The notes below the pieces were generated by a model. That model saw only the letters and a list, made by a program, of their open reading frames with translations, did no database searches and was not told the origin of the DNA. From Chloroflexota bacterium (GTDB lineage Bacteria; Chloroflexota; Anaerolineae; Anaerolineales; Villigracilaceae): DNA of 5,433 nt. The DNA lies in NCBI GenBank assembly GCA_021823555.1, contig JAKANW010000263.1, forward strand, positions 1-5,433, read 5' to 3'. A program made the position numbers and the translations under genes. Positions 1 through 5,410 of this stretch are shown piece by piece. Positions within the stretch are counted from its first letter, which is position 1. Every line of letters begins with the position of its first letter.

Positions 1-249
1 GCTTATTGTCTCTTCATCGGCGCGGCGACGGCCAGTTTCTATTATGATGGCGATGGCAAACAGGTGAAGACCGTTGTCAACGGCGTGACCACGTATTACG
101 TGAATCAAAACTACGAAGTGAAAAACAGCGTAGTCACCAAATATTACTTCGCCGGTTCCACGCGTCTCGCTGTCCGCACCAACGGAACCCTCTCGTATCT
201 GCTCGGCGATCACATCGGCAGTTCGTCCCTCACCACGGACGCGAGGTGA
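1..249 (+). pseudogene. RHS-repeat core domain fragment, 3' end, truncated
   Basis: The frame is open from the first base of the window, so the gene starts outside it. The translation carries hallmarks of an RHS/YD-repeat core: FYYDGDGKQVKT, then NGVTTYYV, a YYFAG segment, and LLGDHIGSSSLTTDA, which matches the DHLGS-type motif of the RHS-associated core. RHS proteins are large cell-surface or secreted shells that carry toxins or adhesins. In a complete core the DHLGS motif is followed by a Y-x-P-W/Y-G-E segment and the GLYYYxARYYDPxxGRF block. Here a TGA stops the frame right after DAR and those parts are absent. The +1 frame just past the stop (245-265) reads GDMTYRP, reminiscent of the missing segment, which suggests a frameshift in a decaying copy. 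No GRF-type block follows. It converges on tatA. The RHS identity is fairly secure; pseudogene status is inferred because the 5' part is not visible. Confidence 0.72.
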
Positions 250-310
250 TATGACATATCGTCCCCTATCGGCCATCATTATGATCTCCCCTCAATCACC
301 CTGAACAAAC

Positions 311-356
311 CGAAATACAAAATCGGCGGATTGACCTCCGCCGATTTTGTATTTCG
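311..356. terminator. Perfect 20-bp inverted repeat, probable bidirectional terminator
   Basis: The left arm at 311-330 and the right arm at 337-356 are exact reverse complements, with a 6-base loop (ttgacc). The inner part of the stem is GC-rich (tcggcgga/tccgccga). It is flanked by an A-run on one side and a T-run on the other (aaaa/tttt), so it has terminator form in either direction. It lies 7 bases past the tatA stop on the minus strand and about 60 bases past the RHS stop on the plus strand, the expected place between convergent genes. The T-run falls inside the long stem rather than after it, which is less standard. Confidence 0.75.
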
Positions 357-363
357 CTGAAAC

Positions 364-570
364 TTATTTGCCCTGCACTTTCGAATCGCCTTCTGCACTG
401 GCGGGGTTCTGGGCAGGCTCATCCTTCTTATCGCCACTCACCCCCTCACGAAAATTCCGGATGCCCTGGCCGAGTTCCCCGGCAATCTTGCCGATGCGTC
501 CCGGCCCAAACAGAATCAGGACGATGAACAGTAAGATCAGGATTTCAGGTAAACCTAGTCTGCCGAACAT
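364..570 (-). CDS. tatA: Sec-independent protein translocase subunit TatA/TatE family
   Basis: This 68-residue protein has the TatA plan. A short N-terminus (MFGRLGLPE) leads into one hydrophobic helix (about residues 10-20, ILILLFIVLIL), then the conserved FG hinge (F21-G22), an amphipathic helix (about 24-43, GRIGKIAGELGQGIRNFREG), and a charged, probably disordered tail. TatA subunits oligomerise in the cytoplasmic membrane with TatC to export folded proteins bearing twin-arginine signals. Glu9 sits at the polar position before the membrane helix. The short tail favours TatA/E over TatB. The start is supported by an AAGGAG Shine-Dalgarno at 576-581, 5 bases upstream. It follows fabH by 57 bases on the same strand with no terminator visible between them, so co-transcription is plausible. 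A strong inverted repeat follows its stop. No tatC is in the window. Confidence 0.92.
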   Translation of the reverse strand: MFGRLGLPEILILLFIVLILFGPGRIGKIAGELGQGIRNFREGVSGDKKDEPAQNPASAEGDSKVQGK

Positions 571-627
571 AACTGCTCCTTCACTGAAGTCGTTTTCAAC
601 TTTACCACAATCTCGTTGAAAGCGCCA

Positions 628-1731
628 CTAGGCATGGCGTCCCCAGATGAGGCCCTCCACGAAGCGCTCGATTCGCCGCAGAATCGACTGGAAGCGCGCC
701 CACAAACGATAGCGTTCGGGATTGACCTTGCGCGCCACAGCTTGCGGGCCGGTCCATTCGGCGGCCAGCGCACCCCACGTCAGACCAGCGCCGAATCCCA
801 CAAAGACCAGCCGGTCGCCCGGTTTGATCCGGCCTTTCTCCACCGCTTCCACAGTGGCAATAGGAATGGAAGCCGTCGAGGTGTTGCCATAGCGATCCAG
901 GTTGACAAAAAACTTGTCCATCGGGAGCTTGAGTCCGCGCGCCGCCGCTTCGATGATGCGCAGATTGGCCTGATGCGGAACGATCAGGTTGATCTCGTCC
1001 AACTTCAGGCCAGCCGCCTTGATCACTTCCTGCGTAGCCTGCGCCATCACTTTCGTAGCAAAACGGAAGACCTCCTTGCCATCCATATAAATATAATGCT
1101 TCCCTTCGCGCACGGTCGCTTCCGTAGCAGGATGGCGGCTTCCCCCGGCCGGAACCGAAAGTGTATCGCCGCCGGACCCGTCCGAGTGCATCACACCCGA
1201 GAGAACGCCGCCCGGCATTTCATTGGCCTGCAAAACGAATGCGCCAGCTCCATCGCCGAACAAAATGCACGTGGAACGATCCTTCCAATCCACAAAACGC
1301 GACAGGGTTTCCGCACCGATGATCAGCGCGTTTTTAATGGCACCGCTCTTGATGGCTTGCGCCGCCATGTTGACGCCGTAAATAAACCCAGAACAGGCCG
1401 CCAGCAGGTCAAACGCGCCGGCTTTGGTCGCACCGATTTGGTCCTGGATGAGACAGGCGGTGGCAGGAAAAAGATGGTCGGGCGTAGAGGTGGAGCAAAT
1501 GATCAGGTCAAGGTCGGTCGGCTTGAGGTTGGCCACAGCCAGCGCCTTGAGGGCCGCGTTGACGCCAAGGGTGGAGGTCAGCTCGTTTTCACGCGCGATG
1601 CGGCGCTCGCGAATGCCGGTCCGTTCGCGGATCCATTGATCGTTCGTGTCCACCATCTTGGCAAGATCATCATTGGTCAATACCGGTTCTGGTACAGACA
1701 TGCCCCAACCGGTGATGTGCGCATATGGCAT
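628..1731 (-). CDS. fabH: Beta-ketoacyl-ACP synthase III (KAS III)
   Basis: KAS III condenses a short acyl-CoA with malonyl-ACP to begin fatty-acid synthesis in the cytoplasm. The 367-residue product shows the full thiolase-fold signature: VDTNDQWIRERTGIRERRIA near residues 27-46, the nucleophile Cys113 in LLAACSGFIYG, His253 in VPHQANLRI, and Asn283 in DRYGNTSTASIP. These match the Cys-His-Asn triad of E. coli FabH. The usual fold ends near residue 326 (GFGAGLTWGALAAEW). About 41 further residues follow, rich in Arg, Trp and Phe, so the protein is longer than the roughly 320-335 residues typical of the family. The ATG at 1731 was chosen because MPYAHITGWGM aligns with FabH N-termini and has an AGAGGT ribosome-binding site 4 bases upstream. 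The longer in-frame start at 1860 would overlap fabF extensively. It lies 8 bases after fabF and is probably translationally coupled to it. Confidence 0.94.
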   Translation of the reverse strand: MPYAHITGWGMSVPEPVLTNDDLAKMVDTNDQWIRERTGIRERRIARENELTSTLGVNAALKALAVANLKPTDLDLIICSTSTPDHLFPATACLIQDQIGATKAGAFDLLAACSGFIYGVNMAAQAIKSGAIKNALIIGAETLSRFVDWKDRSTCILFGDGAGAFVLQANEMPGGVLSGVMHSDGSGGDTLSVPAGGSRHPATEATVREGKHYIYMDGKEVFRFATKVMAQATQEVIKAAGLKLDEINLIVPHQANLRIIEAAARGLKLPMDKFFVNLDRYGNTSTASIPIATVEAVEKGRIKPGDRLVFVGFGAGLTWGALAAEWTGPQAVARKVNPERYRLWARFQSILRRIERFVEGLIWGRHA

Positions 1732-1735
1732 TCTT

Positions 1736-1741
1736 ACCTCT
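1736..1741 (-). promoter_or_regulatory. fabH ribosome-binding site overlapping the fabF stop
   Basis: The minus strand reads AGAGGT followed by AAGA and the ATG at 1731. The fabF stop TAG (1742-1740) overlaps the first bases of this site. It fixes the fabH start at 1731 and implies that ribosomes finishing fabF are placed on the fabH start site. Confidence 0.7.
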
Positions 1742-2981
1742 ATTCTTTGTACCGACTCAAAATCAGCGTAGCGTTGTGGCCCCCAAACCCAAATGAATTC
1801 GACATGATGTGATTCGGCTGGGCGGCCCGCGGCTGGTTTGGAACGTAATCCAAATCGCATTCCGGGTCGGGTACTTCATAGTTCATCGTCGCGGGCAGAA
1901 TGTTTTCCTGAAAAATCTGCGTACAGATAGCCGCTTCAATCGCGCCTGACGCACCCAGCAAATGCCCAGTCATGGACTTGGTGGAAGAGACAGGCACGGA
2001 ATAGGCATATTCGCCAAACACCTGCTTGATAGCCGCCGTCTCGCTTTTATCGTTAAGCGGCGTGGACGTGCCGTGGGCATTGATGTAACTGATGTCGGCG
2101 GCGGCCAAACCTGCGTCTTTCAAGGCCAGCTGCATGGACAAGGCCGCGCCCGCGCCGTTTTCAGCGGGAGCGGAAATATGATAAGCGTCATCCGATGTGC
2201 CATAGCCGCTGAATTCGCACAGAATTTTCGCACCGCGTGCCTGCGCGTGCTCGAGCGACTCCAAAACCAACATGCCCGCGCCCTCCCCCATCAGGAACCC
2301 GTCCCGATTTTTATCAAAGGGACGCGAGGCCGTCTCAGGCGAATCATTGCGCGTGGAGAGCGCCCCCATCACATTCAAACCCGCCATTGCCACCGAGACG
2401 ATGGCGGCCTCCGAGCCGCCTGCAAACATCACATCTGCCGCACCGCGGCGGATCATCTCGGCCGCTTCGCCAACCGCGTTCGTGCCGGTGGCGCAGGCAG
2501 TGGACAGGGCCAGGTTCGGTCCGCGAATGCCAAGACGGATGGCAACCAGGCCCGGGGCGCTATCCGCAATCATCATCGGGACGAGGAATGGGCTGACCCG
2601 GTCGGCCCCGCGTTCGCGCATGGTCTCCACTTCATTCAGCAGCGTGGAGATCCCGCCAATGCCGGTGCCGATCAAAACCCCGATCCGGTCGCGATTCAAC
2701 TCATTGATCACCAAGCCCGACTGCGCCAGCGCCTCCAACGTGGCCGCCATAGCCAATTGAGCAAAACGGTCCATCCGGCGCGCCTCGCGCACACCAAATA
2801 AAGCCGCACCATCGAAGCCCTTCACCTCAGCCGCAAATTTCGTCTTGTGACCGCTGGCATCGAAATGGGTAATAAAGGCCGCGCCCGATTTTCCGGCAAT
2901 CAGCGCGCGCCAGGTGTCTACCACAGAATTTCCCACCGGGCTGACACATCCAAGCCCGGTCACCACCACTCGTTTTCTCAT
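1740..2981 (-). CDS. fabF: Beta-ketoacyl-ACP synthase II (KAS II)
   Basis: KAS II elongates acyl-ACP by decarboxylative condensation with malonyl-ACP in the cytoplasm. The 413-residue length equals that of classical FabF. The N-terminus MRKRVVVTGLGCVSPVG is typical. Catalytic residues are Cys163 (STACATGTNAVG), His303 (NAHGTSTPLND) and His340 (KSMTGHLLGASGA), with Lys335 in SSTKS. These have the same numbers as in E. coli FabF, so no internal gain or loss is likely. The C-terminus carries the glycine-rich loop SNSFGFGGHNA. The ATG at 2981 is chosen over an in-frame ATG at 3035 because it begins the conserved strand and has an AGGAG site at 2987-2991. The longer start would translate through the terminator-like hairpin at 2992-3020. 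It is followed after 8 bases by fabH. Neither acpP, fabD nor fabG is present, so this is only a condensing-enzyme pair. Confidence 0.96.
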   Translation of the reverse strand: MRKRVVVTGLGCVSPVGNSVVDTWRALIAGKSGAAFITHFDASGHKTKFAAEVKGFDGAALFGVREARRMDRFAQLAMAATLEALAQSGLVINELNRDRIGVLIGTGIGGISTLLNEVETMRERGADRVSPFLVPMMIADSAPGLVAIRLGIRGPNLALSTACATGTNAVGEAAEMIRRGAADVMFAGGSEAAIVSVAMAGLNVMGALSTRNDSPETASRPFDKNRDGFLMGEGAGMLVLESLEHAQARGAKILCEFSGYGTSDDAYHISAPAENGAGAALSMQLALKDAGLAAADISYINAHGTSTPLNDKSETAAIKQVFGEYAYSVPVSSTKSMTGHLLGASGAIEAAICTQIFQENILPATMNYEVPDPECDLDYVPNQPRAAQPNHIMSNSFGFGGHNATLILSRYKE

Positions 2982-2991
2982 TGGCACTCCT

Positions 2992-3020
2992 AAAAAATTA
3001 GGGCAAGAATCTTCTTGCCC
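2992..3020 (-). terminator. Terminator-like hairpin in the fabF leader (attenuator or upstream terminator)
   Basis: On the minus strand a 9-bp perfect stem, GGGCAAGAA (3020-3012) with TTCTTGCCC (3009-3001), has a 2-base apex (GA; the real loop is probably larger through opening of the top pairs). It is followed by TAATTTTTT (3000-2992). The T-tract ends directly at the AGGAG ribosome-binding site of fabF (2991-2987). It could end the HAD-DinB transcript, whose stop is 62 bases upstream. Because it sits between a candidate -10 element and the fabF start, it could also act as an attenuator or as a structure affecting fabF translation. Confidence 0.65.
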
Positions 3021-3034
3021 TTGAGAATTCTGCA

Positions 3035-3043
3035 TTTATAACA
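3035..3043 (-). promoter_or_regulatory. Candidate extended -10 promoter element for fabF
   Basis: The minus strand reads TGTTATAAA (3043-3035): a TG-n extension in front of TATAAA, one mismatch from TATAAT. No good -35 hexamer lies 16-18 bases upstream, which is tolerable for extended -10 promoters. Initiation would fall near 3028, giving a leader of about 47 bases that contains the hairpin. The surrounding 3021-3060 is AT-rich compared with the genes. No other element is recognised in the 3021-3082 gap. Confidence 0.4.
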
Positions 3044-3082
3044 CAGGCGAATTAAATCGGATACGCAGGTTGTCTAAACGCG

Positions 3083-4276
3083 TTAAGTGGTATGAAGGTT
3101 CTTCCAAACCTGCTGAATATGAAGCCGGTCATGCTGTGTATTGAAGGAGACCAACTCCTGGAGATTGGTCGGTCCAAAGATGGCGTGACGCGCCTTTCTA
3201 GACCACTGGGCTGGTTCGAGGCTTCCCAACGTTTTCAACGTCCCGAGCCGCGCCTGGGTGAACGCGCTCAATGCGGACGGTCCATCCTGGCTGGTGTAGC
3301 CGCGTTCCTGCGCCCACATATCAGGCGTTTGGGCCGGGATGAACGGATCGGTCTCTTTGAGGATCAAGCCGATGCGCGGCTGGTCCACTTCGCGTTCCAC
3401 GTCGCGCAGGTGGCACAGAATTTCGGCGGCCGACCATTCGTCCGCGGCGGGACGCGCCGACCAAGCGGATGAGGCCAGGGGTTCGAGCAAGCCAGCCAAC
3501 GCGGCGGGAGTGGAGCGCAAAATGGCAAGCAGTGATTCCGGGGAGGCGTAGGCAGGCTGGAGGGCCGCAAGATCCGTCTGTTCGAGCCAGACGCGCAGGT
3601 CCGCCAGGAGGCCGCGTCCGGTGGAGTGGAAATCATCCACAGCGGAGGTATCCAGCGCGTGATAGGTGGCAAGGCCCAGCGCGGCGGCAGGTTTGAGGTC
3701 GGCCTCCACATCGTTGCCCACCATCACGATGGGGCCGTCGGGCCAGCCGAGGCGCGCGAGAACTTCGGCGTAATAGGCGGGCTGAGGCTTGGTGAAATGG
3801 AAAGTCTCATAGGAGGAGACGAGATCGAACGGATATTTCTCCGGCGGCAAACCGGCCCAGCGCAAGCGATGATGAATGGCCTTGAGCGGGAAGAGCGGGT
3901 TGGTAGACACCGCCACACGATGCCCGGCGGCAAATGCCCATTCCACCAATTCCACTACACCGGGAATGGGCTGGGTGAGTCCGCTCAAGGTTGGGAAAAC
4001 CTCATCATAAAACTGGTCAATGACCGGCTGGACGGCCTCATTCTCCACGCCGAGAAACGGATAAAAATTTTCATTGAACACTTCGCGCAGCGTATGAGAT
4101 GGATCCTCACTAGCCATCATTTGGTGCGTGCCCGTCATGAGATATTTAAGCAAGGTGTCCGGTTGGACGTAGGGAGCCAGATGCACAGCCAGTTTTTGAA
4201 AATAGGCCGGGATGAGATTATCCATGTTGGAGTCAAGCAAGGTGCCATCAAGGTCAAAGAGAAGGGTGAGTTTCAT
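3083..4276 (-). CDS. HAD-superfamily phosphatase fused to a DinB-like domain
   Basis: The 397-residue protein has two domains. Residues 1 to about 230 form a HAD hydrolase. Motif I is LLFDLDGTLLDS (nucleophile Asp8, acid Asp10), motif II is VAVSTNP (Ser124/Thr125), motif III is Lys163 in FTKPQP, and motif IV is VGNDVEAD (Asp189, Asp193). A helical cap lies between motifs I and II. This set fits a phosphoglycolate-phosphatase-like enzyme, but the substrate cannot be read. Residues from about 243 to the end resemble the DinB/YfiT four-helix fold: a WSAAEILCHLRDVE helix with His289 and a late NTQHDRLHIQQVW helix with His382 and His386, giving the three-histidine metal site. Such domains include thiol-dependent transferases and many unknowns. 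The ATG at 4276 is chosen because motif I begins five residues later; it has no clear Shine-Dalgarno. A longer start at 4420 would overlap the preceding gene and read through a hairpin. Confidence 0.82.
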   Translation of the reverse strand: MKLTLLFDLDGTLLDSNMDNLIPAYFQKLAVHLAPYVQPDTLLKYLMTGTHQMMASEDPSHTLREVFNENFYPFLGVENEAVQPVIDQFYDEVFPTLSGLTQPIPGVVELVEWAFAAGHRVAVSTNPLFPLKAIHHRLRWAGLPPEKYPFDLVSSYETFHFTKPQPAYYAEVLARLGWPDGPIVMVGNDVEADLKPAAALGLATYHALDTSAVDDFHSTGRGLLADLRVWLEQTDLAALQPAYASPESLLAILRSTPAALAGLLEPLASSAWSARPAADEWSAAEILCHLRDVEREVDQPRIGLILKETDPFIPAQTPDMWAQERGYTSQDGPSALSAFTQARLGTLKTLGSLEPAQWSRKARHAIFGPTNLQELVSFNTQHDRLHIQQVWKNLHTT

Positions 4277-4316
4277 GGATGTAGTCGTGTGATCGAATGA
4301 ACGGCAGGGATTGGTA

Positions 4317-4322
4317 ATTATC
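4317..4322 (-). promoter_or_regulatory. Weak candidate -10 for the HAD-DinB gene
   Basis: The minus strand reads GATAAT, one mismatch from TATAAT, 40 bases before the ATG at 4276 and just after the T-tract of the preceding hairpin. No recognisable -35 lies at standard spacing. It is offered because the upstream terminator implies that this gene needs its own promoter. Confidence 0.25.
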
Positions 4323-4328
4323 CCCGTG

Positions 4329-4359
4329 AAAAAGTTTTGCCAGCAGGAGACTGCTGGCA
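4329..4359 (-). terminator. Hairpin plus T-rich tail after the Cys-rich gene
   Basis: On the minus strand a perfect 9-bp stem, TGCCAGCAG (4359-4351) with CTGCTGGCA (4346-4338), encloses a 4-base loop (TCTC). It is followed by AAAC and then TTTTT (4333-4329). It lies about 20 bases beyond the stop of the Cys-rich gene at 4381. The T-run is short and offset by 4 bases from the stem, so termination may be only partial. On the plus strand there is no T-run, so it acts in one direction. Confidence 0.6.
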
Positions 4360-4380
4360 GGGAAATAAGGAGGCCGCGGG

Positions 4381-4710
4381 CTAAGCCCTGACCTTGAATT
4401 CCGGGGGGAGCGTATGACACTGCCGGCAGCCAATGTGCGGTTCAAAGCCGGATTGTCCGCTCTTTTCGCAATAGGTGGACACTTGCACTTGTTTGCGAAA
4501 GAGGCTCAGGAGGGGACGTTCGACGCGCGGCCTTAATTGCATGAACTCGCAGGCATTGTCACGTTTAATGGACGGAACCGGGCACGTACGGCAAAGCGAG
4601 GAATCCCATTCCAGGCTGGCAGACTGGAGCAGGCGGCATTCTTCGCGATTGCGGCCGCGTGCATAATCACCGTAAAAGTAGGGACATTCTGCGCCGAAGG
4701 GAGTTCGCAT
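4381..4710 (-). CDS. Conserved small Cys-rich protein of unknown function
   Basis: This gene encodes 109 residues with eight cysteines: Cys9, Cys25, Cys40, Cys43, Cys54, Cys81, Cys95 and Cys98. Two form CxxC pairs (CRTC at 40-43 and CRQC at 95-98, the latter followed by His99). Two ECPYFYGDY/NREECRL-like segments open the protein and an EPHIGCRQCH segment closes it. The spacing suggests two metal sites (zinc or iron-sulphur), but neither can be assigned. There is no signal peptide or membrane segment, so it is probably cytoplasmic. I recall similar small proteins in Chloroflexota genomes but cannot name a family. The ATG at 4710 gives a sensible N-terminus, though no strong Shine-Dalgarno precedes it. 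It follows efp by 35 bases on the same strand and is probably read with it, then a hairpin ends the unit. Function is unknown. Confidence 0.72.
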   Translation of the reverse strand: MRTPFGAECPYFYGDYARGRNREECRLLQSASLEWDSSLCRTCPVPSIKRDNACEFMQLRPRVERPLLSLFRKQVQVSTYCEKSGQSGFEPHIGCRQCHTLPPEFKVRA

Positions 4711-4714
4711 CGGG

Positions 4715-4746
4715 AATTCAGAATTTGGAGTTCAGGACTCTGAATT
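4715..4746. repeat. 8-bp inverted repeat between efp and the Cys-rich gene
   Basis: The arms aattcaga (4715-4722) and tctgaatt (4739-4746) are exact reverse complements around a 16-base centre. The right arm overlaps the last base of the efp stop codon. The stem is AT-rich and no T-run follows, so it is a poor terminator. It may be an mRNA processing or stability element, or chance low-complexity sequence, since the spacer is made of repeated gaattc/gagttc-like words. Confidence 0.4.
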
Positions 4747-5303
4747 TATACGCGGGTTACGTAATCGCCTGTGCGAGTGTCGACGCGGATGGTGTCGCCG
4801 ACATTGACGAAGTTGGGAACTTGCACGGTCAGGCCTGTATCGGTCTTGACCTTCTTGGTCACGCCGGTGGCGGTGTCGCCGCGGATGGCCATTTCGGCCT
4901 CGACCACTTCCATATCCACAGAGGTGGGCAATTCGATATCCAACGGCTTGCCGTTGTAGAAAGTCAACTTGGCTTCCATGCCTTCTTTGAGGAAGAGGGC
5001 AGTTTCGCCCAGCATGTCCTTTTCGAGGGCCGGCTGGTCGAAGGTCTCGTTATCCATGAAATGATAAAATTCGCCGTCGGTGTACAGGTAGGAAACATTA
5101 TGGAAATCGAGGCGTACATCCTGTACTTCCTGACCCGAGTTGAAGGTGCGCTCGATGTTGGCGCCGGTAATCATGTTGCGCGCCTTGATGCGGATGGAAG
5201 CGTTGCCGCGTCCGGATTTGTTGTGGCTGTAGTCCAGCACTTTGTAGAGCGTGCCATCCAATTCGAAGGTCACGCCTTTGCGGAGTTCGTTGACGTCGAT
5301 CAT
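4746..5303 (-). CDS. efp: Translation elongation factor P
   Basis: EF-P binds between the P and E sites of the ribosome and restores peptide-bond formation at consecutive prolines. The 185-residue length is normal. The N-terminal KOW-like domain (about 1-63) includes MIDVNELRKGVTFELDGTLYKV and RTFNSGQEV. The middle OB domain (about 66-125) includes YLYTDGEFYHFMDNETFDQ. The C-terminal OB domain (about 130-185) includes GDTATGVTKKVKTDTG, the family signature region, and ends VGDTIRVDTRTGDYVTRV. The tip of the first domain's loop reads KSGRGNA, placing Arg32 where E. coli has a beta-lysylated Lys34 and Pseudomonas a rhamnosylated Arg32. The start is fixed by an AGAGGT site (5313-5318) 9 bases upstream, with a TATAAT farther out. 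The Cys-rich gene follows. No modifying enzyme is visible in the window. Confidence 0.97.
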   Translation of the reverse strand: MIDVNELRKGVTFELDGTLYKVLDYSHNKSGRGNASIRIKARNMITGANIERTFNSGQEVQDVRLDFHNVSYLYTDGEFYHFMDNETFDQPALEKDMLGETALFLKEGMEAKLTFYNGKPLDIELPTSVDMEVVEAEMAIRGDTATGVTKKVKTDTGLTVQVPNFVNVGDTIRVDTRTGDYVTRV

Positions 5304-5340
5304 TTCTTTATTACCTCTTTCGGAATTTCAAGCGGGCGGG

Positions 5341-5346
5341 ATTATA
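5341..5346 (-). promoter_or_regulatory. Perfect -10 hexamer upstream of efp
   Basis: The minus strand reads TATAAT at 5346-5341, 37 bases before the efp ATG, with the AGAGGT ribosome-binding site (5318-5313) between them. The start point would be near 5334. The positions 16-18 bases upstream are GC-rich and do not resemble TTGACA, so either the -35 is weak or an activator or a different sigma factor is used. Confidence 0.55.
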
Positions 5347-5354
5347 CCGCAGGA

Positions 5355-5377
5355 AAGGATGAAGGCGGAAGGATGAA
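5355..5377. repeat. Short direct repeat upstream of the efp promoter
   Basis: The 9-base word aaggatgaa occurs at 5355-5363 and 5369-5377, a 14-base period. The purine-rich tract runs across the place where a -35 element would lie. It could be a binding site for a regulator or simple low-complexity sequence. The rest of 5304-5433 contains only the ribosome-binding site, the -10 and the edge palindrome. Confidence 0.35.
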
Positions 5378-5410
5378 AGGTTGACAAAGTTAAGACATTG
5401 ATTGTGGAGT

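Noticed and set aside
616..1812. Long plus-strand open frame (398 codons) antisense to fabH
   Set aside because: It mirrors fabH on the other strand, has no recognisable domain and its product is the His/Arg-rich type produced by reading GC-rich genes backwards. FabH has all catalytic residues, so the antisense frame is a shadow.
1962..2801. Plus-strand open frame (279 codons) antisense to fabF
   Set aside because: It has the same His/Arg/Gly-rich shadow composition and no family motif, and it lies fully within the well-supported fabF.
3626..4300. Plus-strand open frame (224 codons) opposite the HAD domain
   Set aside because: It lies antisense to a gene with all four HAD motifs and has no coherent domain of its own.
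4277..4420. N-terminal extension of the HAD-DinB protein to an ATG at 4420
   Set aside because: It would overlap the end of the Cys-rich gene and cross the terminator hairpin at 4329-4359. The HAD fold starts naturally with the strand just after Met at 4276.
4659..5384. Plus-strand open frame (241 codons) covering efp in antisense
   Set aside because: efp is certain on the minus strand. The antisense product has no recognisable motif and runs through the efp promoter.
5381..5386. TTGACA on the plus strand as a -35 element for a gene to the right
   Set aside because: No -10-like hexamer lies 16-19 bases downstream, and no plus-strand gene start is visible before the window ends.
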